From positions 4,177,997 to 4,241,996 of the forward strand of contig NZ_CP063311.1 in NCBI RefSeq assembly GCF_015245355.1: a stretch of 64,000 bases of DNA, written 5' to 3'. Of the stretch, positions 29,488 to 38,420 are shown one piece after another. The position numbers were made by a program, and so were the translations under genes. Under the pieces are notes generated by a model that ran no database searches, was not told where the DNA came from, and saw only the letters and a list, made by a program, of their open reading frames with translations. Source of the DNA: Anabaenopsis elenkinii CCIBt3563. Its GTDB lineage: Bacteria; Cyanobacteriota; Cyanobacteriia; Cyanobacteriales; Nostocaceae. Every line of letters starts with the position of its first letter. The stretch's first letter is position 1.

Positions 29488-29545
29488 AAACACTCGCGAG
29501 TGTTTTATTTTTTAATAAAACACTCGCGAGTGTTTTATTAAAAAA
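29488..29545. repeat. Tandem perfect palindromes after the ParM-like pair
   Basis: Two copies of ACACTCGCGAGTGT are centred at 29496.5 and 29526.5, exactly 30 bases apart. The first is a perfect 18-bp palindrome (29488-29505). The second extends to a perfect 38-bp palindrome without a spacer (29508-29545), ending in A-rich and T-rich arms. Folded as RNA each gives a stem followed by a T-run, so a double bidirectional terminator is likely. The exact three-turn spacing also suits cooperative protein binding. Confidence 0.85.
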
Positions 29546-29787
29546 AACACTTTTATACTTATTTTCACTGTAAATTACTCAGTCTGCGAACTACCCTTGA
29601 CCAAATTTGGATGTTAATCCTCAAGTATTGAAAAAAACTTATTGATTCAGAATTACCAATATATACTTTTCTTGAAGAATTATTAAGAAATTCTTATTAA
29701 AAAATATTGCAATAACTTGATTAAGTTGCTACTGTGTGTATGGCAACAACGCTGATGAACGCTCTGAGATTTAGGAGAGAAAAACCT

Positions 29788-29826
29788 ATGAGCTATATTC
29801 ATTCCGGCAATTGTGTGAAATTTTGA
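29788..29826 (+). CDS. Possible 12-residue micro-ORF
   Basis: ATG at 29788 is preceded by TAGGAGAG at 6-12 bases, and the frame reads MSYIHSGNCVKF before a TGA. The ribosome site is stronger than that of most genes nearby. No family is known to me; it may be a leader peptide for the SDR gene 180 bases downstream, or chance. Confidence 0.25.
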   Translation: MSYIHSGNCVKF

Positions 29827-30007
29827 TTGTCAATCTGACTGAAAACCCAGGTATTTGTGCCTTTTAGTCCAGGAATATTTCGTTGCCACAAGCTTATTTA
29901 CCAACGACTGATTATTTGTCTTACCTTGTCCAAGCTAGTAGCTCTGATTGTGTCTATCGGCAATCACTAAGACTAGGGTGAGACACCAATTTTGGAGGTC
30001 ATAACCG

Positions 30008-30859
30008 ATGAATATTCAAGGCAAAGTCGCTCTGATTACTGGGGCTTCCCGTGGTATTGGTAGGGCGATCGCTCTGGCCCTAGCCCAACAAGGTATCAAG
30101 CGTTTGATATTAGTGGCACGCGATCGCCAAAAATTAACCGCGGTCGCTCACCAAATCGAAGCAATGGGCGTAGAAACCACAATCTTGTGCATCGATTTAA
30201 CAAAAACAATTGAAGTTAATATTGCCGTTGCCCAATTCTGGCGCAACTATGGCCCAATTCATCTCCTGGTTAATTGTGCCGGCGTAGCATATCAAACCTC
30301 ATTTTTACAGACCAAACTACCCCAGGTTCAAGAAGAACTCTCGGTGAATTTATTGGGAATGTACAACCTCACCAGCCTTATAGCCCGGCGGATGGTCAGC
30401 CAAAAACAAGGAACAATCGTTAATGTGTCAAGTTTAATGGGGAAAGTAGCAGCACCGACAATGGCCACTTACTCAGCTACCAAGTTTGCCATCTTAGGAT
30501 TTACCCAAGCCTTGCGTCGGGAATTGGCAGAACACAACATCCGAGTCCTCGCCTTATTACCTTCCCTCACAGACACAGATATGGTGCGAGACTTAAATTT
30601 ATTTCGCTGGGTAATCCCCATGAGTTCCGAAGCAGTAGCACAAGTACTCATCTCTGGATTGCAAAAAGATACACCAGAAATTTTAGTAGGCTGGCAAAGT
30701 CATTTAGCCGTGTGGTGTCAACGCTTCGCCCCTTGGTTACTAGAGATAATTTTACAAATTGCCACTCCGCCAAACTTAACAAAACCACAGCCTCCGGCAA
30801 AACCGAGTTTCATGACCAAAATTTATCGTTTTAGCGATTTATTATGGTCAAAAACATAA
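30008..30859 (+). CDS. Short-chain dehydrogenase/reductase (SDR family)
   Basis: The 283-residue NAD(P)-dependent oxidoreductase has the cofactor motif TGASRGIGRAIALAL, NCAGVAYQ (usually NNAG), and the catalytic Ser and YxxxK in NVSSLMGKVAAPTMATYSAT then KFAILGF. A C-terminal hydrophobic patch (about residues 238-256) may touch a membrane. GGAGGT lies 9 bases before the ATG. In heterocyst formers one SDR is HetN, but the HetN peptide ERGSGR is absent here, so I do not call it hetN. The substrate is unknown. Confidence 0.88.
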   Translation: MNIQGKVALITGASRGIGRAIALALAQQGIKRLILVARDRQKLTAVAHQIEAMGVETTILCIDLTKTIEVNIAVAQFWRNYGPIHLLVNCAGVAYQTSFLQTKLPQVQEELSVNLLGMYNLTSLIARRMVSQKQGTIVNVSSLMGKVAAPTMATYSATKFAILGFTQALRRELAEHNIRVLALLPSLTDTDMVRDLNLFRWVIPMSSEAVAQVLISGLQKDTPEILVGWQSHLAVWCQRFAPWLLEIILQIATPPNLTKPQPPAKPSFMTKIYRFSDLLWSKT

Positions 30860-30894
30860 ATTATCTCTCCAGTTAAATTCTCACAATTTGATAC

Positions 30895-30963
30895 TGCGGT
30901 CAATAAATTTTACCTTTCAGATAAAAAGGGCAACATTCCCAAAAATAGAACCTATTGACCGCA
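30895..30963. repeat. 11-bp inverted repeat with a 47-base spacer
   Basis: TGCGGTCAATA (30895-30905) and TATTGACCGCA (30953-30963) are perfect inverted copies in the gap between the SDR and GH57 genes. They may be a spaced operator pair or the base of a long stem-loop. Confidence 0.6.
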
Positions 30964-31123
30964 ATTCGCGCTCATTTACCCCAAGCTCACCAATAATTCC
31001 TATTTTCGGCACAAGAGCAACAAACTTTATAACCGACTCAAACAAAAAGATGGGAATATCTTTGTAAGACCGCACCGATGATAATTAGCGCCTTGTTGCC
31101 CATCTCGTAGTTGTTCATAGAAA

Positions 31124-32647
31124 ATGAAATTGCCTACCACACTTACTTCAGTGCCGGAAATCATAGACGACTTACCGAATATTTCTGGTTGGGAAACAGA
31201 AGTCTTCTCTGTAGTTAACCATGATGCGCCTGTATTTTTACCCTCAACAAATATCCGCTTAGAGGATGTAAATGCAGTCTTTGCGATCGCCCTACATATG
31301 CACCAGCCAACCATACCAGCTGGACCCGATGGCGGATTAATCAGCAATCTGCAATATATGTTTGAACATTCTCACGAAGGGGACAACCATAACGCCGCAG
31401 CTTTTGCCTATTGTTACAGCCGTATGGGGGACATGATCCCCGAACTTGTCCATCAAGGTTGCAATCCCCGTGTGATGTTGGATTACTCTGGTAATCTTTT
31501 GTGGGGACTCAGACAAATGGGACGTAAGGATATTTTGGATAATCTCAAACGAATCACCTGCAATCCCACCTATCAACCTTATGTAGAATGGCTCGGGACA
31601 ATGTGGGGTCATGCTGTCATTCCTTCCACACCCATACCCGATATTAAATTGCATATCCTGGCATGGCAACATCACTTTGCTGCCATCTTTGGCTGGCCAG
31701 CATTAGCAAGAGTCAAAGGATTTTCCCCCCCAGAAATGCACCTACCAAATCACCCGGATACTTTATTTGCATTTGTCAAAGCTCTCAAGGAATGTGGCTA
31801 TCGTTGGTTACTTGTACAAGAACATTCTGTAGAAACAATTAGCGGTGAATCTATCACCCATAAGCACTTACCACATCGTCTGATAGCCCGCAATTCTCAA
31901 GGTGAAACAATTAGTATTACAGCCCTGATTAAAACCCAAGGTTCAGATACCAAATTAGTGGCTCAGATGCAGCCTTACTATGAAGCCAAAACTTTAGCTA
32001 AACAACAAGTAGCAAATATCATAATACCACCAATAGTCAGCCAAATTGGCGATGGTGAAAATGGTGGTGTGATGATGAATGAATTTCCTAGTGCTTTCAA
32101 ACAAGCTTGGAAAGATATGGTAAATCAAGGAGGAGGTAAATCTGGGGTTGTTGGGGTCTGTGGTACAGAATACTTAGAATTATTAGCGGCCGCTGGTTGT
32201 CAAACCAAAGACTATCCCACCTGTCAGCCACTAGGACAACATCAAATTTGGCAGCGAGTTTCACCTGAAAACTGCAAACCTGATGGCTGGCGTGGCGTAG
32301 CCATAGCTGTAGAAATTGCCATTCAAGAATTAAAGCAAATCAATCCTAACTTTCACATGGATGGAGCCTCATGGACTAATCATATTAGTTGGGTAACAGG
32401 ATATGAAAATGTGCTCTCACCCATGCATAAATTAAGCAGTTTATTTCATCAAAAGGTTGAGAATATATTGCCCACTAATTCAGTGGAATACCGTCATCTC
32501 CTTTTACATAACCTTTTGCTACAAACGAGCTGTTTTCGCTACTGGGGACAAGGTTCATGGACAGACTATGCGCGCAATATTTACCAAAGGGGAGAAAACT
32601 TGGTGCAAATGCTCTGTGACTCTCATAATTCAACCGACTTGGTTTGA
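31124..32647 (+). CDS. Glycoside hydrolase family 57-like protein
   Basis: The 507-residue protein shows GH57 marks: AIALHMHQPTIPAGPDGG (the HxHQP signature), DYSGNLLWGLRQMG, GHAVIPSTPIPDIKLHI and GFSPPEMHLPN, where the Glu is in the position usual for the nucleophile region. GENGGVMMNEFPSAF follows. There is no signal peptide, so it probably acts in the cytosol on glycogen-type alpha-glucans, either as an amylase-like hydrolase or a transferase; the exact activity is inferred. It lies 264 bases after the SDR gene. Confidence 0.82.
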   Translation: MKLPTTLTSVPEIIDDLPNISGWETEVFSVVNHDAPVFLPSTNIRLEDVNAVFAIALHMHQPTIPAGPDGGLISNLQYMFEHSHEGDNHNAAAFAYCYSRMGDMIPELVHQGCNPRVMLDYSGNLLWGLRQMGRKDILDNLKRITCNPTYQPYVEWLGTMWGHAVIPSTPIPDIKLHILAWQHHFAAIFGWPALARVKGFSPPEMHLPNHPDTLFAFVKALKECGYRWLLVQEHSVETISGESITHKHLPHRLIARNSQGETISITALIKTQGSDTKLVAQMQPYYEAKTLAKQQVANIIIPPIVSQIGDGENGGVMMNEFPSAFKQAWKDMVNQGGGKSGVVGVCGTEYLELLAAAGCQTKDYPTCQPLGQHQIWQRVSPENCKPDGWRGVAIAVEIAIQELKQINPNFHMDGASWTNHISWVTGYENVLSPMHKLSSLFHQKVENILPTNSVEYRHLLLHNLLLQTSCFRYWGQGSWTDYARNIYQRGENLVQMLCDSHNSTDLV

Positions 32648-33191
32648 CACTCCCGTTGTGTAAAGCCTACCGTTAATTTCATGTGGTTAAGGTAGACAAA
32701 GGCGGGTATCACTTGTACTGACTTTGTGGAAGTATACCCACCACACAAGAGTTTTACAAGGATTTGAAGTAATTTAATTTTTTGTGTGTACACCGCAGCT
32801 CTTTCAAGGATGCAAGATATTAACCCGGAATATTTAAACAATGAACAGTTTATGAAATTTCAGGTAAGATAACATCCTGAGCCAGTAGCTCAAGCCAAGT
32901 ATAAACATAAGTCCATCAAATCTCACTCTGCTAGATATTTATTCCCCCAAACTCGGAACAATTTCAGCAAGCGGACAATCTGACTATCAGCCAGGATCAG
33001 TAAATGCACACAGTTCAACAAAACTATCCACCACTCCCTAGCCTTCATCATCCCTTAAGGGTAACTAGAAACAAAACACTAGTTTCCTGTTCCCATCAGT
33101 TTGAGTTACCCATAGATGCTTTTGATCCCCATCCCGATAGAATGGTTAAACATAACCTCAAAACTTTCCAACGCTTTTGACTGCCACACCC
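32648..33191. other. Intergenic region with weak hairpins
   Basis: In these 544 bases, CTACC..TTAA at about 32669 can pair with TTAA..GGTAG at about 32688. GGGTAT at 32703 can pair with ATACCC at about 32735. These may form the 3-prime end of the GH57 transcript. I see no gene; the permease frame is open a little upstream from a TTG at 33177. Confidence 0.4.
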
Positions 33192-34244
33192 ATGAATCAA
33201 CTGAACAATGGTTTCACTATATTTCTGAGTTTGCTAGTCGAGGCGATGCCGTTTTTGCTGTTTGGAGTTTTATTCTCCAGTATGCTGCTGATTTTTATCG
33301 ATGAGCGGCAATTAGTAGCCAGAATGCCTAAAAATCCTGTACTGGGTGCTTTAGCAGGTAGTCTCATCGGTTTTATGTTTCCCGTATGTGAGTGCGGTAA
33401 TGTCCCCGTAGCTCGGCGGTTGCTGATGCAAGGAGTACCCACACCCGTGGCTATTGGTTTTTTGCTAGCAGCACCAACGATCAACCCTATTGTGATTTGG
33501 GCAACTTGGCTAGCCTTTCGAGACCAGCCAGAAATAGTAGTTTTACGAGTGGTATTTTCTCTATTAATTGCCGTAATTATTGGCCTGGTTTTCAGTTTCC
33601 AAAAAGATATCAATCCCCTTGTTCAGCCAGCGATCGCTCGTTATCTCAAATTTAACCCACCCCAGCATTCAGAAACTAAACTCCCAGATGGAGGTGACGC
33701 AAAACCAAGCAGAGTAACCACTACATTCAAATCTGGGACTTATATTTTAGGAGGAAAAGCAGGACTGACCATAAGGTTAGATCCTAACTTATTACAGTCT
33801 ACTAACCCAGCTCAGGTGAGTTCTGGTAAATCTGTGATGGATAAACTAGGCCTGGTTTTGGATAATGTCATCCAAGAATTGCGAGAACTAGGCGGCGTGA
33901 TGGTTTTAGGTAGCGCGATCGCCGCTTCTGTGCAAGTATTTGCTCCCCGTGAATTAATCCTCAGCCTCGGTGCAGGACACGTTAGCTCAATTGTCGTCAT
34001 GCTGATATTAGCGGCAGTTGTATCCATCTGTTCCACCGTGGATTCATTTTTCGCTCTGTCTTTTGCTTCGGCTTTTAGTAGTGGTTCCTTATTGGCATTT
34101 TTGGTGTTTGGCCCTATGGTTGACATTAAAAGTGTGGGATTAATGCTAACTGTTTTTAATCCCAAAACTATATTCTACTTATTTGCTTTAGCGGCACAAT
34201 TGACATTTGTGTTCACCCTGTTCATCAACTTATATGTGCTTTAA
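33192..34244 (+). CDS. Permease of the DUF318/UPF0718 (YraQ/ArsP-like) family
   Basis: From the ATG at 33192 the protein has about 350 residues and eight or so membrane helices in two halves. Family marks are VEAMPFLLFGVLFSSM, FPVCECGNVPVARRLLMQGV, PTPVAIGFLLAAPTINPIV and, in the second half, STVDSFFALSFASAF and GPMVDIKSVGLM. Members are proposed permeases, some exporting organoarsenicals; the substrate here is unknown. The TIGR03943 gene follows 68 bases later, the usual partner of this permease type, so the two probably form one transporter unit. Confidence 0.87.
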   Translation: MNQLNNGFTIFLSLLVEAMPFLLFGVLFSSMLLIFIDERQLVARMPKNPVLGALAGSLIGFMFPVCECGNVPVARRLLMQGVPTPVAIGFLLAAPTINPIVIWATWLAFRDQPEIVVLRVVFSLLIAVIIGLVFSFQKDINPLVQPAIARYLKFNPPQHSETKLPDGGDAKPSRVTTTFKSGTYILGGKAGLTIRLDPNLLQSTNPAQVSSGKSVMDKLGLVLDNVIQELRELGGVMVLGSAIAASVQVFAPRELILSLGAGHVSSIVVMLILAAVVSICSTVDSFFALSFASAFSSGSLLAFLVFGPMVDIKSVGLMLTVFNPKTIFYLFALAAQLTFVFTLFINLYVL

Positions 34245-34312
34245 ACCTTGTGCTTGACTTAGTCGTCAGCAAGCTTGTTTACTCGGCTGCACTGACTCAT
34301 CAATGCTGAAAA

Positions 34313-35080
34313 ATGCCTAAAAAAACCAAAATTCCTCTGCAAAATATCTTATTCCCCTGGCTAGATGCGTTGGCGATCACCAGTTGGGGTATTTTGATGC
34401 TGCAATACTGGCTATCAGGTAAATTGTACTTGTTAATTCACCCCAATTTCTTTGGTTTAGTAATTGGTTGTGGTATCGCCTTGCTGCTCCTTGGTTTTTT
34501 AAAGATGCGAGACATTTGGCGAAAACGCCGCATGGCTAATACATCTAACATTCAGCACATGAACTTATTTCCCCCTGGTGCTGGTAGTGCTTTATTATTA
34601 ACAGTTGCGATTTTGGGTTTAATGATTACACCCCGGGTTTTTGCGAGCGACACCGCCATTCAGCTGGGTGTGACTGATTTACTATCCACCGGGCGAGTTC
34701 AACCCCAGTCCTTTCGCCCTTCTATTCGCCCAGAAGATCGCTCGCTTGTGGATTGGGCCCGGACACTTAACGTTTACCCAGAACCAGATTCATATACAGG
34801 TCAAAAAGCCAAAGTTCAAGGATTTGTCGTTCATCCACCTGACATAGGAGAAAACTATATTTTTCTGGCGCGATTTGTAATTACTTGTTGTGCAGCAGAT
34901 GCCTATCCTGTAGGATTGGCAGTCAAACTACCAGAAAATCAAGAGCGCTATCCCCCTGACACTTGGCTGGAAGTAGAAGGACAAATGATCACAGAAACTC
35001 TCGCTGGTAAACGTAACCTAACTATTGCTGCTACTTCCATTCAAGAAATTCCCCAACCTCGGAATCCTTATAGTTATTAA
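34313..35080 (+). CDS. TIGR03943 family permease-associated protein
   Basis: The 255-residue protein has two N-terminal membrane helices (about residues 15-35 and 42-62) and a third at about 88-107. A soluble domain follows, with FVVHPPDIGENYIFLARFVI and the Cys pair in ITCCAADAYPVGLAVKLPEN. The pattern matches the family that is paired with DUF318 permeases, with which it is adjacent here. The paired Cys may bind metal, which is inference. The next gene starts 17 bases after its stop. Confidence 0.85.
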   Translation: MPKKTKIPLQNILFPWLDALAITSWGILMLQYWLSGKLYLLIHPNFFGLVIGCGIALLLLGFLKMRDIWRKRRMANTSNIQHMNLFPPGAGSALLLTVAILGLMITPRVFASDTAIQLGVTDLLSTGRVQPQSFRPSIRPEDRSLVDWARTLNVYPEPDSYTGQKAKVQGFVVHPPDIGENYIFLARFVITCCAADAYPVGLAVKLPENQERYPPDTWLEVEGQMITETLAGKRNLTIAATSIQEIPQPRNPYSY

Positions 35081-35097
35081 TACTTAATCACTGAAAA

Positions 35098-36591
35098 ATG
35101 GCTACATCCAAGACATTGATCCAACCACTAGATCGCGTGGCGATCGCAATGATGCTGCTACTGAGTCTCCTGATTGGATTCATGATACTTAAAGGTGATG
35201 TGGTGTCAGCTAGTGTCCGGGAATTTAGTTGGCAAAATCGACAAATTGGAGCGGATGATATTGCCTTCAGTCTCAACTTTAGCCGACCTATGGATGTTGA
35301 AAGCGTCGAGGAAAACTTGAGAATTGAACCCCCCCTAGCAGGTAAAATTAGTTGGGCAGGTCGGCGCATGGTTTATACACTCATGACACCCGCACCCTAT
35401 GGGACAAATTATCAAGTGCGATTGCAGGATGCCAGAGATCGGTTTACTATACAAGACGGTAAAAATAGCCTCATCCAGCCCTTTGTCGGTAACTTTAGAT
35501 CCCGCGATCGCGTGATTATTTACATAGGAGCTGATGTAGAAAATCAAGGTCAGTTAGTTCTTTACAACTTAACCCAAGAGAAAAAAAACATACTTACCCC
35601 CAAAGACCTGATTGTGATGGACTTTAAGCCATTTCCAGATGGGGAAAAAATTGTATTTTCGGCTCGCACCAAGAATAACCAAGACCTACTTTCGGCTCAG
35701 TTATATACTGTATCCACAGGTATTTCCGCACAACCTGAAACACCAGCAAAACCACCAGGTAGAATAGACCTGCTCTTAGACAATAAGCAATATCAAAACC
35801 TCAAATTTGACTTATCGCCAGATGGCAAAACAATTGTGGTTCAACGCGGGAACAAAAATAATCCCAGCGATTTTGGGTTATGGTTTATGCCCAGCACTAG
35901 CAATACTAGGCAAAGACCCACTCCCCAACCTCTCAAAACTGAACCAGGGGGAGACTTTATGATCACTCCTGATAGTCAAGCCGTCGCAGTTGCCCAAGGT
36001 CAAGGCGCGGCAATTTTACCTATCCAAAATGATGCCAGCAAACCTCTGGACTACCTGCCACAGTTTGGGTTGGTGCGGTCTTTTTCCAAAGATGGTTCTC
36101 AAGCGGCAATGGTAAAATTCAATACAGACTATACAAGAGACTTATTTTTGGTAACCAATCAAGGCATTCAGAAACCCTTGTTAAAAACCACAGGTTCTAT
36201 TCACAACTGCCAATTTGACCCAGCTTCACCAACTCTCTATTGCTTGCTGACACAGCTCGTATCTGATGAAGAATATATAGAACAGCCTTATGTAGTCGCA
36301 ATTGACCTGACAACCGGGGGAAAAAAACCACTATTATTACTACCCACCGAACAGCGAAACGTGCAAATGAGTTTAGCACCGGATGGGTTAGCCTTGCTCT
36401 TTGATCAAGTCACACCACAAACAAATCCTATGCCATTATCTGCAAATGTACTCAAGACACAAGATGGAGAAGCCATAGCTACTAGCAGCCTGTGGTTAAT
36501 GCCGTTGTTACCCATTGATAAGACCTCACAAACCACAATCAAACCAGAAAAATTACCTTTAGTAGGATTTCATCCCCGTTGGCTACCTTAA
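35098..36591 (+). CDS. Membrane-anchored Ig-like/beta-propeller protein
   Basis: The 497-residue protein has one N-terminal membrane segment (about residues 15-32). A bacterial Ig-like domain follows (about 45-135, with IAFSLNFSRPMDVESVEENL and MVYTLMTPAPYGTNYQVRL). The rest is a WD40/PD40-type propeller with repeating MDFKPFPDGEKIVFSAR, FDLSPDGKTIVVQRG and MITPDSQAVAVAQG blades. It is probably exported and held at the membrane. It starts 17 bases after the TIGR03943 gene, so it is likely the third gene of that operon. Function is unknown. Confidence 0.82.
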   Translation: MATSKTLIQPLDRVAIAMMLLLSLLIGFMILKGDVVSASVREFSWQNRQIGADDIAFSLNFSRPMDVESVEENLRIEPPLAGKISWAGRRMVYTLMTPAPYGTNYQVRLQDARDRFTIQDGKNSLIQPFVGNFRSRDRVIIYIGADVENQGQLVLYNLTQEKKNILTPKDLIVMDFKPFPDGEKIVFSARTKNNQDLLSAQLYTVSTGISAQPETPAKPPGRIDLLLDNKQYQNLKFDLSPDGKTIVVQRGNKNNPSDFGLWFMPSTSNTRQRPTPQPLKTEPGGDFMITPDSQAVAVAQGQGAAILPIQNDASKPLDYLPQFGLVRSFSKDGSQAAMVKFNTDYTRDLFLVTNQGIQKPLLKTTGSIHNCQFDPASPTLYCLLTQLVSDEEYIEQPYVVAIDLTTGGKKPLLLLPTEQRNVQMSLAPDGLALLFDQVTPQTNPMPLSANVLKTQDGEAIATSSLWLMPLLPIDKTSQTTIKPEKLPLVGFHPRWLP

Positions 36592-36909
36592 TATATCAAA
36601 TCAAAGAAATACATAAATATTGACAAAAGTCAAGTAAATCAAAATCATTTCTCAAAATCTGTTATCAACCCTGTATATTGGTAGTATTGACACTAAAATT
36701 TGCCTTGAATCTGATAGCTTTTGTAGCCTAGCCATAGGTAATATTTTCCTCATCCTGCCCTGATAGCTGGCGTGGTTTAGCCATAGGAACCCTAACCCTG
36801 AAGTACTCCATGGAATCCCTCAAGTTTGACATTCGCGAAACCTATAGCTGGCTTGGCCTAGCCATAGAAGCGAACCAATCCATTTTATTCAATTGTACCT
36901 CCTGACAAT
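36592..36909. other. Intergenic region with three hairpin repeats
   Basis: The 318 bases before the coiled-coil gene hold three copies of a short hairpin repeat (36712-36868) and no gene. Confidence 0.6.
36712..36868. repeat. Three copies of a ~27-bp hairpin-forming repeat
   Basis: Copies lie at 36712-36738, 36761-36787 and 36842-36868. They share the form (T/C)(G/T)ATAGCT..T.G..TAGCCATAG. The third can fold into a 10-bp stem with one mismatch and a CTTGGC loop (CTAT-A-GCTGG against CTAGC-C-ATAG). The middle bases vary while the arms are kept, as expected for selection on structure. Confidence 0.75.
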
Positions 36910-38340
36910 ATGGCAAATACACAATTGCATATCCTCACACCTGCGGTAGAAGCAAAGCCAGAAGTACACAATCCTGACTCCCAGACCAGTAAAAACCCGT
37001 CAAACTGGGTGGATATGTCTAAAAGTCAACAAGAAATAATTGTCGATAGTGAAAATGTGGAGAAGTTGCATGTAATCTCTCTAGAGACATTGAATGAAAA
37101 ATTACGAGCAGCAAATAATGACTTGTATCAGCAAATAGAACATCTCAAAGATCAGCTGGCCGAATCACAGAAGGCTTTACAGTGGCAGAAAAGGCGTTCT
37201 AGTGTCGCTGAGTCAATGCTCAACCAAAACACCCAAGAACTGGCCGCAGCCCAACAACAAATTCAATCTCTATTCCAAGAGTTAGAAACAGCCGTACAAA
37301 CTATTCAACGCCAGCAAAACTATATTGAAACTTATCAAGCAGAATTACACATTAGCCAACAGCGCCTGGCTAAGTTGGAGCGAGAATGTGCGCTGCTGCA
37401 AACTAACTATAACGAACAGTCCCAACAGGTATTCCAGTCAGAAAATGCTTGTCGAGAGCTACGTAGTCGGCTCATGCGACAACAACGCCAGACCCTGCAA
37501 TTCAAAGCCGCTCTGGAAAAATGCCTAGAGAAGCCCGGAGTCAATGATTCCTCAGACCATACACCCAACCACCAAACGAGATTTTCCCGCAAGGCTCGGT
37601 CTTTGTTACCTAATCTCCAGCCTATTCAACCCTGGTCAGCAGAATCAGAATCTTTTACCGACCAATTTGGTTCTGGTGGAAATCAATCTATAGACCCCTG
37701 TACCACTACATCAGCCTCACCTCCATCTAGGAGTGATAATTCTCCACCAATTCAGCAAGACACCGCCACTCCCTCTCTAGAAGAACCGTTACCCACACCA
37801 GCTGCTTCACTTGAAGACTCTCCCACTACATCGGAAAGTGTTTCATCTGTAGACTCATCAAAGTTAGATAATCAATTGGAGAGTCTCATCCAATTGTTTT
37901 TTACCGGCGGTTCCCCATCCACCTCACCACCCCCTGCTGAAATTCATCTAGACAGCAATCAAACTGTAGCATCTAAGGGGGAGAGTCTTGGAACGACTGG
38001 AGAAAATGATCGCTCCGAGCTCCCCCCAAAGGAAAATCGACAATTGGAAATACCTCCAACACCAGAACATTCTCCAGATTCCTACACTTTGCCTGATAGC
38101 TCCCCTAGCCAACCTATAGAATGGGAACAATATTTGTTAGAAAACTCACGATTTTATCAAACTGATTCTACCTCCGATAATTTCACGGAGGAGGTAAACC
38201 AGAGGAAATCACCTATGGCGAGCCGACAGGAGCTATCACCGGTAGTTTCTCCCCCGGGGTCTCCAAAGGGGCGTAGGTCTTTATCCTCAATAGAACTACC
38301 TAATTTTCGCCCGGAACATAAAAATAATCACCATCATTGA
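36910..38340 (+). CDS. Coiled-coil protein with a Ser/Pro-rich tail, function unknown
   Basis: The 476-residue protein is not recognised. Residues about 55-205 form a long coiled coil rich in Gln and Glu (for example LNEKLRAANNDLYQQIEHLK and LQTNYNEQSQQVFQSE). Residues about 225-476 are low complexity with many Ser, Pro and Thr and end KNNHHH. There is no signal peptide or membrane segment. Three hairpin repeats lie just upstream and may regulate it. The 38341-38420 spacer to the convergent CruA/CruP-like gene is empty. Confidence 0.75.
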   Translation: MANTQLHILTPAVEAKPEVHNPDSQTSKNPSNWVDMSKSQQEIIVDSENVEKLHVISLETLNEKLRAANNDLYQQIEHLKDQLAESQKALQWQKRRSSVAESMLNQNTQELAAAQQQIQSLFQELETAVQTIQRQQNYIETYQAELHISQQRLAKLERECALLQTNYNEQSQQVFQSENACRELRSRLMRQQRQTLQFKAALEKCLEKPGVNDSSDHTPNHQTRFSRKARSLLPNLQPIQPWSAESESFTDQFGSGGNQSIDPCTTTSASPPSRSDNSPPIQQDTATPSLEEPLPTPAASLEDSPTTSESVSSVDSSKLDNQLESLIQLFFTGGSPSTSPPPAEIHLDSNQTVASKGESLGTTGENDRSELPPKENRQLEIPPTPEHSPDSYTLPDSSPSQPIEWEQYLLENSRFYQTDSTSDNFTEEVNQRKSPMASRQELSPVVSPPGSPKGRRSLSSIELPNFRPEHKNNHHH

Positions 38341-38420
38341 TACTTAAGATTTCCCAGTTTCAAAAGCCCCCTACCTCCTGCTCCCTTCCCCTGTCGGTTT
38401 CCATGGCTTTGCTGTTGAAG

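Larger units (their letters stand above)
29429..30007. other. Intergenic region with palindromes and a 12-codon frame
   Basis: This stretch of 579 AT-rich bases holds the double palindrome at 29488-29545 and a tiny open frame at 29788-29826 with a good ribosome site. It also holds the SDR leader, with GGAGGT at 29993. No other gene is visible. Confidence 0.55.

Noticed and set aside
30008..30859. hetN
   Set aside because: It is an SDR, as HetN is, but the ERGSGR peptide is missing (the matching place reads QKQGTIV), and no other heterocyst gene is adjacent.
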